A stretch of DNA of 64,000 bases. It comes from Ammoniphilus resinae (GTDB lineage: Bacteria > Bacillota > Bacilli > Aneurinibacillales > RAOX-1). The stretch is from positions 1-64,000 of the forward strand of contig NZ_JAGGKT010000017.1 in assembly GCF_017873965.1 (NCBI RefSeq). The letters are read 5' to 3'. The notes under the pieces were generated by a model. That model did not search any database. It was not told the origin of the DNA and saw only the letters and a program-made list of their open reading frames with translations. Each line of letters begins with the position of its first letter. Positions within the stretch are counted from its first letter, which is position 1. This document shows, piece after piece, positions 44,425 to 52,910 of this stretch. The translations under genes were made by a program, and so were the position numbers.

Positions 44425-44571
44425 CCTTTATCCCTCCAACGCTCTATTCTCACCAGTAATTTCTATGCAGCCAGGCCCACTTTTAAGACAAGTTCCTTCC
44501 TTAGGCATCTGTGCATATAGTGAAAAACATGGGATAAAGGGTATAACCCGGATGATAAGTGAGGAGAAAAT

Positions 44572-45384
44572 ATGTCGGGAACATTTGAATTTTATCCAAC
44601 GAGCAGTCTTCACGACCCAGCAGGGGAAAGATTGAAACCAGCGAAAGACAAAGGAATCACCATGGTGATTGATAAAGGGTTAGGTGTGCGTAGGTTAGAG
44701 GATCTCTTGGATACGGCATCATCCTACCTTGATTTTATAAAATTAGGATTTGGAACTACGGCTTTGTACCCGATACACGTTTTAAAAGAAAAGATCCAGC
44801 TGGCAAAGGCCCATCATGTTCCGATGTATCCAGGAGGGACTTTCTTTGAGATTGCATTTTATCAAAATAAGCTGAAAGAATACTTGACTAACGCAAGGGA
44901 ACTAGGTTTCACAAAGATAGAAATCTCTGACGGAACGATTCACCTGAATCTTGACCAAAGACAATATGCCATCCAGTTGGCCAGAAGTTTTGGTTTTGAC
45001 GTAATTACAGAATATGGAAAGAAACTTGCCGGGTCAACGATTGAAATTCAATCTTTAATCGAAACCATCGAGAACGATCTTTCCGCAGGGGCACAGTTGA
45101 TTATTGTTGAGGGAAGGGAATCAGGGGAAAATGTAGGGATTTATGATGGACGTGGGAATCTTCGCAGTGATTTTTCCGAGTTGATTGAACAATTAAAGCC
45201 ATATCAATCATACCTCATCTGGGAAGCCCCCAAAAAAAATCAGCAGGTGGAGTTGATCACCCGGTTCGGCCCGAATGTTCACCTTGGGAATATCGCTCCA
45301 GATGAAATATTCTCGGTAGAATCTTTACGGCGGGGGTTGCGTTCGGATACCTTTTTCCTAATTTCAGGGAGGGAGAATATTTGA
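44572..45384 (+). CDS. comA: Phosphosulfolactate synthase
   Basis: This is a 270-residue ComA-family TIM-barrel enzyme, homologous to YitD of B. subtilis. MVIDKGLGVRRLEDLLDTASSYLDFIKLGFGT (about 31-62) and KIEISDGTIHL are family-typical. It adds sulfite to phosphoenolpyruvate to make 3-phosphosulfolactate. In methanogens this starts coenzyme M synthesis; in Bacillus it feeds 3-sulfolactate, a spore constituent. comB follows with a 4-nt overlap. No obvious dehydrogenase partner is adjacent. Confidence 0.92.
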   Translation: MSGTFEFYPTSSLHDPAGERLKPAKDKGITMVIDKGLGVRRLEDLLDTASSYLDFIKLGFGTTALYPIHVLKEKIQLAKAHHVPMYPGGTFFEIAFYQNKLKEYLTNARELGFTKIEISDGTIHLNLDQRQYAIQLARSFGFDVITEYGKKLAGSTIEIQSLIETIENDLSAGAQLIIVEGRESGENVGIYDGRGNLRSDFSELIEQLKPYQSYLIWEAPKKNQQVELITRFGPNVHLGNIAPDEIFSVESLRRGLRSDTFFLISGRENI

Positions 45385-46097
45385 AAGTAGATGTCGTTTC
45401 CAACGTGGACGAAGTAAAGTGGGAAGATATTAAAAATAAAGCGATTATTGTCATCGATGTATTAAGAGCGACAAGTACCATCATTACGGCCTTGGCTTAC
45501 GGCGCAAAAGAAGTAATTCCAGTTGAAACCCTTGGGCAGGCAAGACAATATCGTGGGGAACAATATTTGCTTGCGGGGGAACGGTACAGCAAAAGGGTTT
45601 CCGGCTTTCCTTACGCCAACTCACCTACGGAAATCCAGCAAGCCCCTCTGCAAGGGGCAACCCTTGTCTTAACAACTACAAATGGAACCAGAGCGATTCA
45701 AAAATCACTCAAGGCAGAACTGATCGCCATTGGCTCTTTTCTCAATGGAACGGCCTGTGCTAACTGGGCCAGTGCCAATCAAAAAGACCTGACAATCCTT
45801 TGTTCGGGATCCCGGGGGAAATTTGCTTTAGAAGACGGTATGGCAGCGGGATATATCCTTAATCGAATGAACGAAAATGGAATAGACTTGCAAATCGATG
45901 ATTTGGGGCAGGCGATGATGGCTGCTTATGAACATAACAAGGATCTGCTTCCAGAAGTTATGCAAACGACAGCCACCGGTCATCGTTTACTTCAGAACGG
46001 TTACCTAAATGATATCCTTTTTTGCGCACAGAGAGATTGCTTTTCATTCGTTCCGATCGTTTCGGATCATGCGATTGTCATTCATTTTTTAACCTAA
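45381..46097 (+). CDS. comB: 2-phosphosulfolactate phosphatase
   Basis: The protein has 238 residues from a TTG start overlapping the comA stop (TTGA). The ComB fold begins with DVLRATSTIITALAYGAKEVIPVET (about 25-49); the GSFLNGTACANWA and LCSGSRGKFALEDGMAAGYI segments form the active site. It removes phosphate from 2-phosphosulfolactate, giving sulfolactate. It corresponds to B. subtilis YitC. Confidence 0.92.
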   Translation: MKVDVVSNVDEVKWEDIKNKAIIVIDVLRATSTIITALAYGAKEVIPVETLGQARQYRGEQYLLAGERYSKRVSGFPYANSPTEIQQAPLQGATLVLTTTNGTRAIQKSLKAELIAIGSFLNGTACANWASANQKDLTILCSGSRGKFALEDGMAAGYILNRMNENGIDLQIDDLGQAMMAAYEHNKDLLPEVMQTTATGHRLLQNGYLNDILFCAQRDCFSFVPIVSDHAIVIHFLT

Positions 46098-46152
46098 GTA
46101 GAATAAATCGGATCCCCCCCTCATACATTCGTAAAGAAAAAGGGACAAGGGG

Positions 46153-46614
46153 TTGGTGGCGTTGAATGCAGAATTGTTGTTAGTCATCTTAATCATCATT
46201 GGTTTGGTTGGGAGGTCTAACGTCATTGCCACGTCCGCAAGTCTCCTATTGATCCTAAAGCTTACTTCTTTGGAACGACTCTTCCCCGCTGTAGAAAGAA
46301 GGGGACTGGAGATGGGCTTGCTTTTTTTGACCATGGCTGTTCTTGTTCCTTTTGCCAGCGAAAAAATCGGGTGGAAGGACGTTGTTCCGCTGTTGACTAC
46401 ACCCTATGGGTTGATGGCACTTGCAGGTGGTGCGATTGCCACCTATGTGAATGGAAAAGGGTTGGACCTTTTAAAGGTGGAACCGCAGATGATCGTTGGT
46501 CTTGTGATCGGCTCCATTTTCGGGATTATCTTTCTGAAGGGAATACCAGTGGGCCCGTTGATGGCAGCTGGAGTAACTGCGATGTTTTTTAAGTTGATTG
46601 AGTTATTTATGTAG
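46153..46614 (+). CDS. DUF441 family membrane protein
   Basis: This 153-residue membrane protein has four helices. [24 protein letters not shown] (split about residues 121-145) and [13 protein letters not shown] are typical of DUF441 (YtwI/YeaL). The function is unknown. The start is unclear between TTG 46153, GTG 46156 and TTG 46162; AAGGGG is nearest to the last of these. The gene ends in front of a terminator. Confidence 0.82.
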   Translation: MVALNAELLLVILIIIGLVGRSNVIATSASLLLILKLTSLERLFPAVERRGLEMGLLFLTMAVLVPFASEKIGWKDVVPLLTTPYGLMALAGGAIATYVNGKGLDLLKVEPQMIVGLVIGSIFGIIFLKGIPVGPLMAAGVTAMFFKLIELFM

Positions 46615-46636
46615 GAAGGTAAAGATTTTGAGAGTA

Positions 46637-46658
46637 GGCCGGGCATTGCCCGGTTTTT
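46637..46658 (+). terminator. Terminator of the DUF441 gene
   Basis: CCGGGCA-T-TGCCCGG arms followed by TTTTT. The rest of the gap to 46764 shows nothing clear. Confidence 0.85.
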
Positions 46659-46764
46659 GACGTAGAAGTATAAGATTTTTTGGTTCCCCTTTTTAATAAA
46701 ATTGTGTGATCGGACTGGGGAGACCTTATTCGGGTAAAATCCTCCTTCTCTCCTCGCTTAAACG

Positions 46765-46851
46765 TTAGGGCACATAAAAAAAGCATATGGCAGCAACAAG
46801 GACCACCTTGGCTTCTGTTTTTCCGTGTTTTTCTGGTTCCTCTTTAGTCAT
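46765..46851 (-). CDS. 28-residue hypothetical peptide
   Basis: The frame MTKEEPEKHGKTEAKVVLVA and seven or eight more residues encodes a 28-residue peptide: a charged N-terminal half and a short hydrophobic end (VVLVAAICFFYV). AGAGGGGG lies 4 nt before the ATG, a strong site for so short a gene. It is divergent from spoIIIAA. Its family is not recognised; it might be a small sporulation peptide. Confidence 0.5.
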   Translation of the reverse strand: MTKEEPEKHGKTEAKVVLVAAICFFYVP

Positions 46852-46919
46852 AATTCCCCCTCTATCCTGCATAAACATGGAGTAATCATGGGACGAACTG
46901 TAGCAGGAGTGATAATACG

Positions 46920-47876
46920 ATGGACACACAATTAATAGCCATATTACCGGGTCCCATCCGGCATTTGCTGCAAGGTGTTGCCCCGAATATTCAGAATCAA
47001 TTGGAGGAAATACGCATCCGCCGTGAACAGCCCATTGAGTTAATTTTGGGGCAGGGTTCCCGATTTGTGTGCAGCAATGGTGAATTGACCAGTCATCCGG
47101 CAAAAGGATGGAAAGTGAATTCCCTAGAAATGGACAAGATGACCAACTTGATCAGCCAGCATTCCTTGTATGCCTTGGAAGAAGAATTAAAACGCGGTTA
47201 TGTGACGATCACAGGTGGGCATCGTATCGGGATTTCCGGGAAAGCCATTTTGGAAAAAGGAGAAGTAAGAGCCATCCGGGATATTTCTTCTTTCAACATA
47301 CGCATTGCAAGAGAAATGAAAGGTGTAGCACTGCCGATTATTCCTTATCTGCTGGGGCAAAAAAAATTCCTTAACACGCTGATTATCTCCCCGCCTCAAT
47401 GTGGAAAAACAACCTTGCTTCGCGATTTGGCAAGAACGGTCAGTTATGGAAACGTCCACATGGCAGGGAAGAAGGTAGCGATCGTTGATGAACGTTCGGA
47501 AATAGCGGGCAGTGTCGGTGGGATCCCCCAGCGAGACGTCGGTCCGCGTACAGATGTGTTGGATGCCTGTCCCAAAGCTGAAGGGATCATGATGTTAATT
47601 CGTTCGATGTCACCTGAGGTGATTGTCTGCGATGAAATAGGCAGGCCAGAAGATGTGGTGGCGATCCAGGAGGCACTTAACGCGGGAGTAAGCTTAATTA
47701 CTTCTGTGCATGGTTCAAACCTTGCAGATATCAACCGCAGGCCTACCATTCGTCAAATGATTGGGCAAGGGATGTTCCACCGCTACATTTTATTGGGAAG
47801 ATCAAAGGGGGTTGGAACGGTGGAAGGTATATATGGGGAGAATTTTCAATCCCTGGAAAAGGTGGAATCCCTTTGA
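46920..47876 (+). CDS. spoIIIAA: Stage III sporulation protein AA
   Basis: This is a 318-residue secretion-type ATPase. Walker A is in PPQCGKTTLLRD (about residues 159-170) and Walker B-like in VIVCDEIGRPEDV (about 239-251). It is cytosolic in the mother cell and thought to power the SpoIIIA-SpoIIQ channel connecting mother cell and forespore. It is the first gene of the eight-gene operon. GCAGGAGTGATAATACG precedes the start. Confidence 0.95.
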   Translation: MDTQLIAILPGPIRHLLQGVAPNIQNQLEEIRIRREQPIELILGQGSRFVCSNGELTSHPAKGWKVNSLEMDKMTNLISQHSLYALEEELKRGYVTITGGHRIGISGKAILEKGEVRAIRDISSFNIRIAREMKGVALPIIPYLLGQKKFLNTLIISPPQCGKTTLLRDLARTVSYGNVHMAGKKVAIVDERSEIAGSVGGIPQRDVGPRTDVLDACPKAEGIMMLIRSMSPEVIVCDEIGRPEDVVAIQEALNAGVSLITSVHGSNLADINRRPTIRQMIGQGMFHRYILLGRSKGVGTVEGIYGENFQSLEKVESL

Positions 47877-48391
47877 TGAAAATAATTGGTGCACTCATTA
47901 TTATTTTTTCCTTAACAATGATAGGTTTCCAGGCTGCTTCGATGTTTTCCAATCGCCCTAAGGAGATCAGAAGGATCATTATTGGTTTGCAGGTTTTGGA
48001 AACGGAAATCTGCTATGGCTCCACCGCATTGCCTCAAGCCCTGCTGCATGTTGCTAAACGAGTCCGCGGAAATGTAGGTGAGCTGTTTTATTTGGCCAGT
48101 GGATTTCTCACCCATTATGACGGGCTATCTACATCGGATTGCTGGGAAATGGCGATTGACAAGATGTGGGGAAAAACGGTAATGAAAAAACCTGAAAAAG
48201 AGATTCTTCTGCATCTCGGCAAGATCCTAGGACAGAGTGATCGATCCGATCAGCAGAAGCATATTCGTTTAGCTGTCATCAATCTTCAAAGTGAAGAAGA
48301 GGAAGCGAGAAATGATCAAAAAAAATATGAAAAGATGTGCAAGAGCCTCGGTTTTTTAGGGGGCATTCTCGCAGTCATCCTAATCTACTAG
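47873..48391 (+). CDS. spoIIIAB: Stage III sporulation protein AB
   Basis: This 172-residue protein resembles the GspF-like component of type II secretion systems. The N-terminal membrane helix (about 2-20), the helical bundle with IIGLQVLETEICYGSTALPQALLHVAKRV (about 38-66) and the C-terminal membrane segment are as in SpoIIIAB. It overlaps spoIIIAA by 4 nt. It is followed by an 84-bp gap with a degenerate hairpin element F before spoIIIAC. Confidence 0.94.
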   Translation: MMKIIGALIIIFSLTMIGFQAASMFSNRPKEIRRIIIGLQVLETEICYGSTALPQALLHVAKRVRGNVGELFYLASGFLTHYDGLSTSDCWEMAIDKMWGKTVMKKPEKEILLHLGKILGQSDRSDQQKHIRLAVINLQSEEEEARNDQKKYEKMCKSLGFLGGILAVILIY

Positions 48392-48403
48392 CCCTTTGCA
48401 GAA

Positions 48404-48470
48404 ATTCTCTAAATTACTTAAGCAAGAAGCATCTCGACGTAGTAAAGAATCTACAGATGTAGGGGGGAAG
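48404..48470 (+). repeat. Degenerate hairpin element F between spoIIIAB and spoIIIAC
   Basis: It has the core TCTCGACGTAGTAAAG and an ending ACAGATGTAGGGGGG that supplies the ribosome-binding site of spoIIIAC. The complementary arms are degenerate. It is identified by the shared core and position only. Confidence 0.45.
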
Positions 48471-48475
48471 AGGAC

Positions 48476-48679
48476 ATGCCTTTTGATGTGAATGCGATCT
48501 TTCAGATTGCCGGGATTGGAATCATTGTCGCGATGATCCATACCGTTCTCAAGCAAGCGGGAAAAGGAGAATGGGCGGAATGGATTACCTTGCTTGGGAT
48601 CATTATTGTTTTGTACATGGTTGCCTCGTACGTGAGTGAATTGTTCCAGGAAATAAAGCGTGTGTTTCTTTTTAAATAG
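48476..48679 (+). CDS. spoIIIAC: Stage III sporulation protein AC
   Basis: The protein has 67 residues and two membrane helices. AGIGIIVAMIHTVLKQAGKGEWAEWITLLGIIIVLYMVASYV matches SpoIIIAC over its length. It is a small ring-channel component of the SpoIIIA complex in the outer forespore membrane. Confidence 0.95.
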   Translation: MPFDVNAIFQIAGIGIIVAMIHTVLKQAGKGEWAEWITLLGIIIVLYMVASYVSELFQEIKRVFLFK

Positions 48680-48695
48680 GTTGGGGTGAAGCCGA

Positions 48696-49085
48696 ATGGA
48701 TATTATCCAAATTGTCGGGTTAGGTTTGGTGGCAACGGTCTTAACATTAATTGTAAAGGAACAGAAACCGATGTTTGCCTTTATGATTGCAATGATCACG
48801 GGTATCATCATTTTCCTTTTCCTGATCGGAAAAATCGCCGAAGTGATTCAGATACTGGAACGAATGGCGGTTAGAGCTAATTTAAACATGATTTATCTGG
48901 AAACGATCCTAAAGATGATTGGCATCGCCTATATTGCTGAATTTGGAGCACAGATCGTGAGGGATGCTGGACAAGGAGCGATTGCTTCCAAAATTGAACT
49001 GGCTGGGAAGGTTTTGATTTTAGTCATGGCTGTACCCATTATTACCGTCATTATTGAAACGGTCATTAGCCTTTTTCCCTCCTAA
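48696..49085 (+). CDS. spoIIIAD: Stage III sporulation protein AD
   Basis: The protein has 129 residues and four membrane helices, related to SpoIIIAC in its N-terminal half. ETILKMIGIAYIAEFGAQIVRDAGQGAIASKIELAGKVLI (about residues 68-107) is characteristic. GTTGGGGTGAAG precedes the start. Its function is shared with AC in the mother-cell to forespore channel. Confidence 0.95.
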   Translation: MDIIQIVGLGLVATVLTLIVKEQKPMFAFMIAMITGIIIFLFLIGKIAEVIQILERMAVRANLNMIYLETILKMIGIAYIAEFGAQIVRDAGQGAIASKIELAGKVLILVMAVPIITVIIETVISLFPS

Positions 49086-49134
49086 AGCAAAGCGGGGAGA
49101 ATATCCCTAAGCCATGAGATGAAGGATGATCTAG

Positions 49135-50307
49135 ATGAAACGTGCAATCCTATTCCTACTATTTACTTTTTTTCTTCTTGCAGGAAATGTAGATACGGTC
49201 CGCGCGGAAGATGTGCAGGACAACTTCGTCCAGTCACAAATCGAACGGCTTGACTTAACAGAAGTGGAGAAATTTTGGACAGACCTTGTTAAAGAATACA
49301 AAGGATATCTTCCAGGAGTTGAACAGCCAGGCGTGATCCCTCTGATCATGAATCAGGAGGAAGGATTTTCTTTCAAAAGTCTCTTAACGGGTTTTTTAAA
49401 ATATCTCTTCCACGAACTCTTGGTCAATGGAAAGTTGCTAGGCACGATCATCATTGTCACGGTCTTCGCGATGATCCTAGAGACGATGCAAAGTGCTTTT
49501 GAACAAAATACAGTGAGTAAAACAGCTTATGCCATTTCCTATATGGTCTTAATCATCCTGGCGATTAATAGTTTCCGGGTGGCAATCAGCTATGCAGAAG
49601 GCGCGATCGCGGATATGGTCAATTTCATGCTCGCCTTAATGCCGCTTGTCCTAACCCTGTTGGCCTCAACGGGCAATTTGACCTCTGTGGCTATGTTTCA
49701 TCCTCTGCTGATCTTTATGATCAATGTAACAGGAACGATTATTTCCACGGTGATCTTTCCCTTGTTATTTTTATCTTCTATCTTAAGCATTGTTAGCTCA
49801 TTTTCGGACAAGTATAAAGTGACCCAACTTGCCACTTTATTGAGAAATATTAGTTTAGGTCTATTAGGAGGCCTTCTGACGATCTTTTTAGGGATCATTT
49901 CTGTACAAGGGGCAACGAGTGCCGTGGCTGATGGGATTACTATTCGAACAGCTAAATACGTCACAAGCAACTTCGTACCGATCGTTGGACGGATGTTTTC
50001 AGATGCTGCTGATACGGTTTTAGGTGCTTCTTTGCTAGTTAAGAACGCGGTCGGGATGGTCGGCGTGGTGATCATCATCATCATTTGTGTGTTTCCTGCA
50101 ATCAAAATTATCACTCTGGCACTTGTTTATAATTTTTCCTCGGCAATCATGCAGCCCTTGGGCAATAGTCCGATTATCGGCTGTCTGTCGACAATCGGAA
50201 AAAATATGATTTTTGTTTTTGCCGCATTGGCAACCGTTTGCCTGATGTTCTTTTTGGCACTCACAATCGTGATTACCGCAGCCAATATTTCTGTCATGGT
50301 GAGGTAG
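49135..50307 (+). CDS. spoIIIAE: Stage III sporulation protein AE
   Basis: The protein has 390 residues. A cleavable signal peptide (about 1-24) is followed by an acidic extracytoplasmic part and about eight membrane helices in the remainder. The FSFKSLLTGFLKYLFHELLVNGKLLG segment and the VADGITIRTAKYVTSNFVPIVGRMFSDAADTVLG region (about 262-295) are family markers. It is the largest membrane subunit of the SpoIIIA channel. Confidence 0.95.
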   Translation: MKRAILFLLFTFFLLAGNVDTVRAEDVQDNFVQSQIERLDLTEVEKFWTDLVKEYKGYLPGVEQPGVIPLIMNQEEGFSFKSLLTGFLKYLFHELLVNGKLLGTIIIVTVFAMILETMQSAFEQNTVSKTAYAISYMVLIILAINSFRVAISYAEGAIADMVNFMLALMPLVLTLLASTGNLTSVAMFHPLLIFMINVTGTIISTVIFPLLFLSSILSIVSSFSDKYKVTQLATLLRNISLGLLGGLLTIFLGIISVQGATSAVADGITIRTAKYVTSNFVPIVGRMFSDAADTVLGASLLVKNAVGMVGVVIIIIICVFPAIKIITLALVYNFSSAIMQPLGNSPIIGCLSTIGKNMIFVFAALATVCLMFFLALTIVITAANISVMVR

Positions 50308-51012
50308 GTGAAGAAAATGATACATGCAATCAGCGGTTGGCTGCAAGGGATAATTTTATTGATTTTACTCGCCTCTTTGTTGGATTTGATTTTACCTAAT
50401 TCGGGGGTGCAGCGTTACGTCAAATTTGTCATGGGGCTGTTGATTCTGCTAGCGATTATTACCCCGATTATGCAAATTTTTAAAACAGATTTGTCGCCGG
50501 AAAAGCTAGCTTTAAAGATTCTGCAGATGAATTCTGGGAACACCCAGGAAGGGTTACATCAGGTTTCGGCCAATGCCTCCAAGCTGGCTAGTGAAAATGA
50601 TAAAGATGTACAAGTGTTTGTCCAAGAGCAGCTAGCCTCTCTGATCAAGGAAAAGGTGCAGGAAGATTTTGGAATTACTGTATCATCTATCAAGCTTTCC
50701 TTGCAAAAAGATTTGCAGATAGAACAGGAATATCCTGAAATTTCCTCCGTACAATTAATATTGGACAAAGATATGCTAGACCCAAAAAATGGAGGGGAAG
50801 AAAACAGCGGATCAATTGACCCTATTGAACCGGTAACGATTCAAGTGAGTGGAGAATCTTCTCAGTCAGCTTCCACGAACTCTAGCGATTCCGAGCTTTC
50901 TTTGGAACAAAGGAAGCTGCTTAATGAAATTGCCGAATACGTTGCATCCACTTGGAATATCGACCGAAGACAAGTTATAGCAAAAGTCGAGGGAACGAAT
51001 AGGGAGGGTTAA
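50308..51012 (+). CDS. spoIIIAF: Stage III sporulation protein AF
   Basis: The protein has 234 residues. A GTG start directly abuts the spoIIIAE stop; ATG 50317 is an alternative with better spacing. Two N-terminal membrane helices (about 12-55) are followed by a ring-building-motif-like domain (about 90-150) and a Ser/Glu-rich tail. The C-terminal region NEIAEYVASTWNIDRRQVI (about 208-226) is typical. It is part of the channel complex. Confidence 0.92.
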   Translation: MKKMIHAISGWLQGIILLILLASLLDLILPNSGVQRYVKFVMGLLILLAIITPIMQIFKTDLSPEKLALKILQMNSGNTQEGLHQVSANASKLASENDKDVQVFVQEQLASLIKEKVQEDFGITVSSIKLSLQKDLQIEQEYPEISSVQLILDKDMLDPKNGGEENSGSIDPIEPVTIQVSGESSQSASTNSSDSELSLEQRKLLNEIAEYVASTWNIDRRQVIAKVEGTNREG

Positions 51013-51013
51013 G

Positions 51014-51649
51014 ATGGGCAGAGAAGGATGGTTTTCGAAACTGAAAAAAAAATGGGGAAATGGGGAGGAGGGAGAAAAACGGGTCGGAACCTTTCAAAAA
51101 TTGATTATCCTTGCTGGGGTTGGTGTTGCGGTGATGCTCTTTTCATCTTTCACCTCTATACAGCGGCAGGGATCAACAGAAATTCGTGGGCCGAATGAAA
51201 CGGAACAAGCCGCACTTGCTGGAAAGGCCAAGCAGGAGGATCAGACCATGGCTGACTTTGAGAATATGTATGAAGCAGAGTTAAAGGACATCCTGGAAAA
51301 AATTGTTGGTGTAGGGGAAGTTTCCGTTATGGTTACGGTTGAATCTAGCGAGGAAGTCATTGTGGAAAGGGATGTCAATTCACGAAACCAAACAACCAAA
51401 GAGGTTGACCGGGAAAAAGCAACCCGGGAGATCCAAGAGGTTTCTAAAGACGAGCGCGTTGTTTTGGTACAAGGCCAGCAAGGGGAGCATCCCATCGTGG
51501 TGAAAAAAGTCGCCCCCAGAGTCCGGGGGGTACTGGTTGTAGCGAAAGGAGCGGAAAACATGAGGGTCAAGTCTTGGATTGCAGAAGCAGTCCAGAAGGC
51601 TCTTCATGTGGAACCGCATAAAATATCAATTCTACCAAAAAGAGGATGA
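51014..51649 (+). CDS. spoIIIAG: Stage III sporulation protein AG
   Basis: The protein has 211 residues. One membrane helix (about 29-48) is followed by a ring-building domain: YEAELKDILEKIVGVGEVSVMVTVESSEEVIVERDVNSR (about 83-121) is diagnostic. In B. subtilis SpoIIIAG forms a large ring in the intermembrane space. ATG is preceded by AGGGAGGGTTAAG. Confidence 0.95.
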   Translation: MGREGWFSKLKKKWGNGEEGEKRVGTFQKLIILAGVGVAVMLFSSFTSIQRQGSTEIRGPNETEQAALAGKAKQEDQTMADFENMYEAELKDILEKIVGVGEVSVMVTVESSEEVIVERDVNSRNQTTKEVDREKATREIQEVSKDERVVLVQGQQGEHPIVVKKVAPRVRGVLVVAKGAENMRVKSWIAEAVQKALHVEPHKISILPKRG

Positions 51650-51662
51650 GGAGGTTTTACTT

Positions 51663-52229
51663 ATGGTATTAAAAAAGCAGACAGTTTGGCTCTTATCCAT
51701 GCTCACGATCATGGTGGTTTTATCCGCCTACTATTTGCTGCAGGGTCCAGTCGAACAAGTCCCTGTAGCAACGGAACAGCTGAATCAAAAGGTAGATCCA
51801 ACGCAGGAGGATGTACAAGTGGATAGTCAGCAAATTATGCCTCAGACAATGGAAGATCTAGTTGCCCCTGAAGCTTCCTCCGAAGATTATTTCTTGGCTA
51901 TGAAAATGAACAGAGATGCACACAATTCTTTGAAAATGGAAGAGTATATGACCGTGATGACAAACGGGGATGCCAGTGCAGAAGCGATTACGGAAGCAAA
52001 AGATGGGTATGAGGAATTAACGACTATGCAGGAAACGGAAACAAATGTAGAAAATCTTATCAAAGCTATGGGTTTCAATGAAGCAGTGGTAATTGCCAAA
52101 GACGACAAGGTGAACGTCATTGTTCAAGCTGACAAGCTGGATCGAACCAAAGCTGTTGAGATTATGACCCTGATTTCCAAACATCTGGATGTGCCTGGTA
52201 AAAATGTAGTCGTTAGCTACAAGCAATAG
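51663..52229 (+). CDS. spoIIIAH: Stage III sporulation protein AH
   Basis: The protein has 188 residues from ATG 51663, which follows GAGGAGGTTTTACTT; the in-frame ATG at 51579 lies inside spoIIIAG. One N-terminal membrane helix (about 8-28), a linker rich in Gln and Glu, and a C-terminal YscJ/FliF-like domain (about 125-185) ending in VPGKNVVVSYKQ. It interacts with SpoIIQ in the forespore membrane. Last gene of the operon. Confidence 0.94.
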   Translation: MVLKKQTVWLLSMLTIMVVLSAYYLLQGPVEQVPVATEQLNQKVDPTQEDVQVDSQQIMPQTMEDLVAPEASSEDYFLAMKMNRDAHNSLKMEEYMTVMTNGDASAEAITEAKDGYEELTTMQETETNVENLIKAMGFNEAVVIAKDDKVNVIVQADKLDRTKAVEIMTLISKHLDVPGKNVVVSYKQ

Positions 52230-52230
52230 G

Positions 52231-52269
52231 TAGAGGAGAAGGGGAAGCCTTTTCCTCTTCTTTTTTTTT
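52231..52269 (+). terminator. Terminator of the spoIIIA operon
   Basis: AGAGGAGAAGG and CCTTTTCCTCT arms followed by a run of T. Confidence 0.85.
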
Positions 52270-52306
52270 CGTGGTCAGATCCCGTTTTAAAAGATGTGCG
52301 GGTAAA

Positions 52307-52337
52307 TTGTACCTAGGCAGGAAGAATGTGATATAAT
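52307..52337 (+). promoter_or_regulatory. Candidate accBC promoter
   Basis: TTGTAC (52307-52312), 19 bp, then TATAAT (52332-52337) with an extended TGN element directly before it. The GTACCTAG just downstream of the -35 resembles half of a FapR box, a weak hint at control by malonyl-CoA. Confidence 0.45.
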
Positions 52338-52385
52338 ACATCATATCTGGTGACCATCCAGTATGAATGAGGAGTGGACAAAGCA

Positions 52386-52895
52386 ATGTTGAAAATTCAT
52401 GAATTAAGAGAAATTATACGGTTAATTGATCAATCTAGTATTCAAGAGTTTGAATTGGAAAACGAAGGAAGTAAGGTGACGATCCGGAAACCTGGCCATT
52501 CGACTGTGCAGGTAGTAGAACAGCCTGCATCTGTACAAGTGGTTCAAACTGCACCGGCCGCACCTATTACTGAGCAGCCAGTAGTGCAAGAGAAAAAAGA
52601 GGAAGTGGCTCCGCAACCAGTCGTTACGGCGCAGGTTCAGGCACAGGAAGAAGAGCAATTACATAAGATTGTTTCCCCGATGGTTGGAACATTCTATTCT
52701 AAGCCTGAGCCGGGTGCCCCTACATACGTACAACCTGGCGACAAGATTAATGCTAATACCATCGTTTGTATTGTGGAAGCTATGAAGCTGTTTAATGAAA
52801 TTGAAGCAGAAGTATCCGGGGAAATAGTAAAAGTGCTTGTCCAAGATGGACAGCTAGTCGAATACGGTCAACCCCTTTTTCTTGTTAAACCATAA
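52386..52895 (+). CDS. accB: Biotin carboxyl carrier protein of acetyl-CoA carboxylase
   Basis: The protein has 169 residues from ATG 52386, with GAGGAGTGG upstream; the in-frame GTG at 52374 is less likely. An N-terminal helical part (about 1-40), a Pro/Ala/Val/Gln-rich linker (about 45-90) and a C-terminal biotinyl domain with the site Glu-Ala-Met-Lys-Leu ([10 protein letters not shown], about 132-141). Biotin is attached to its Lys. It works with AccC in fatty-acid synthesis. Confidence 0.95.
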   Translation: MLKIHELREIIRLIDQSSIQEFELENEGSKVTIRKPGHSTVQVVEQPASVQVVQTAPAAPITEQPVVQEKKEEVAPQPVVTAQVQAQEEEQLHKIVSPMVGTFYSKPEPGAPTYVQPGDKINANTIVCIVEAMKLFNEIEAEVSGEIVKVLVQDGQLVEYGQPLFLVKP

Positions 52896-52910
52896 TAAGG
52901 GGGAATGAAC

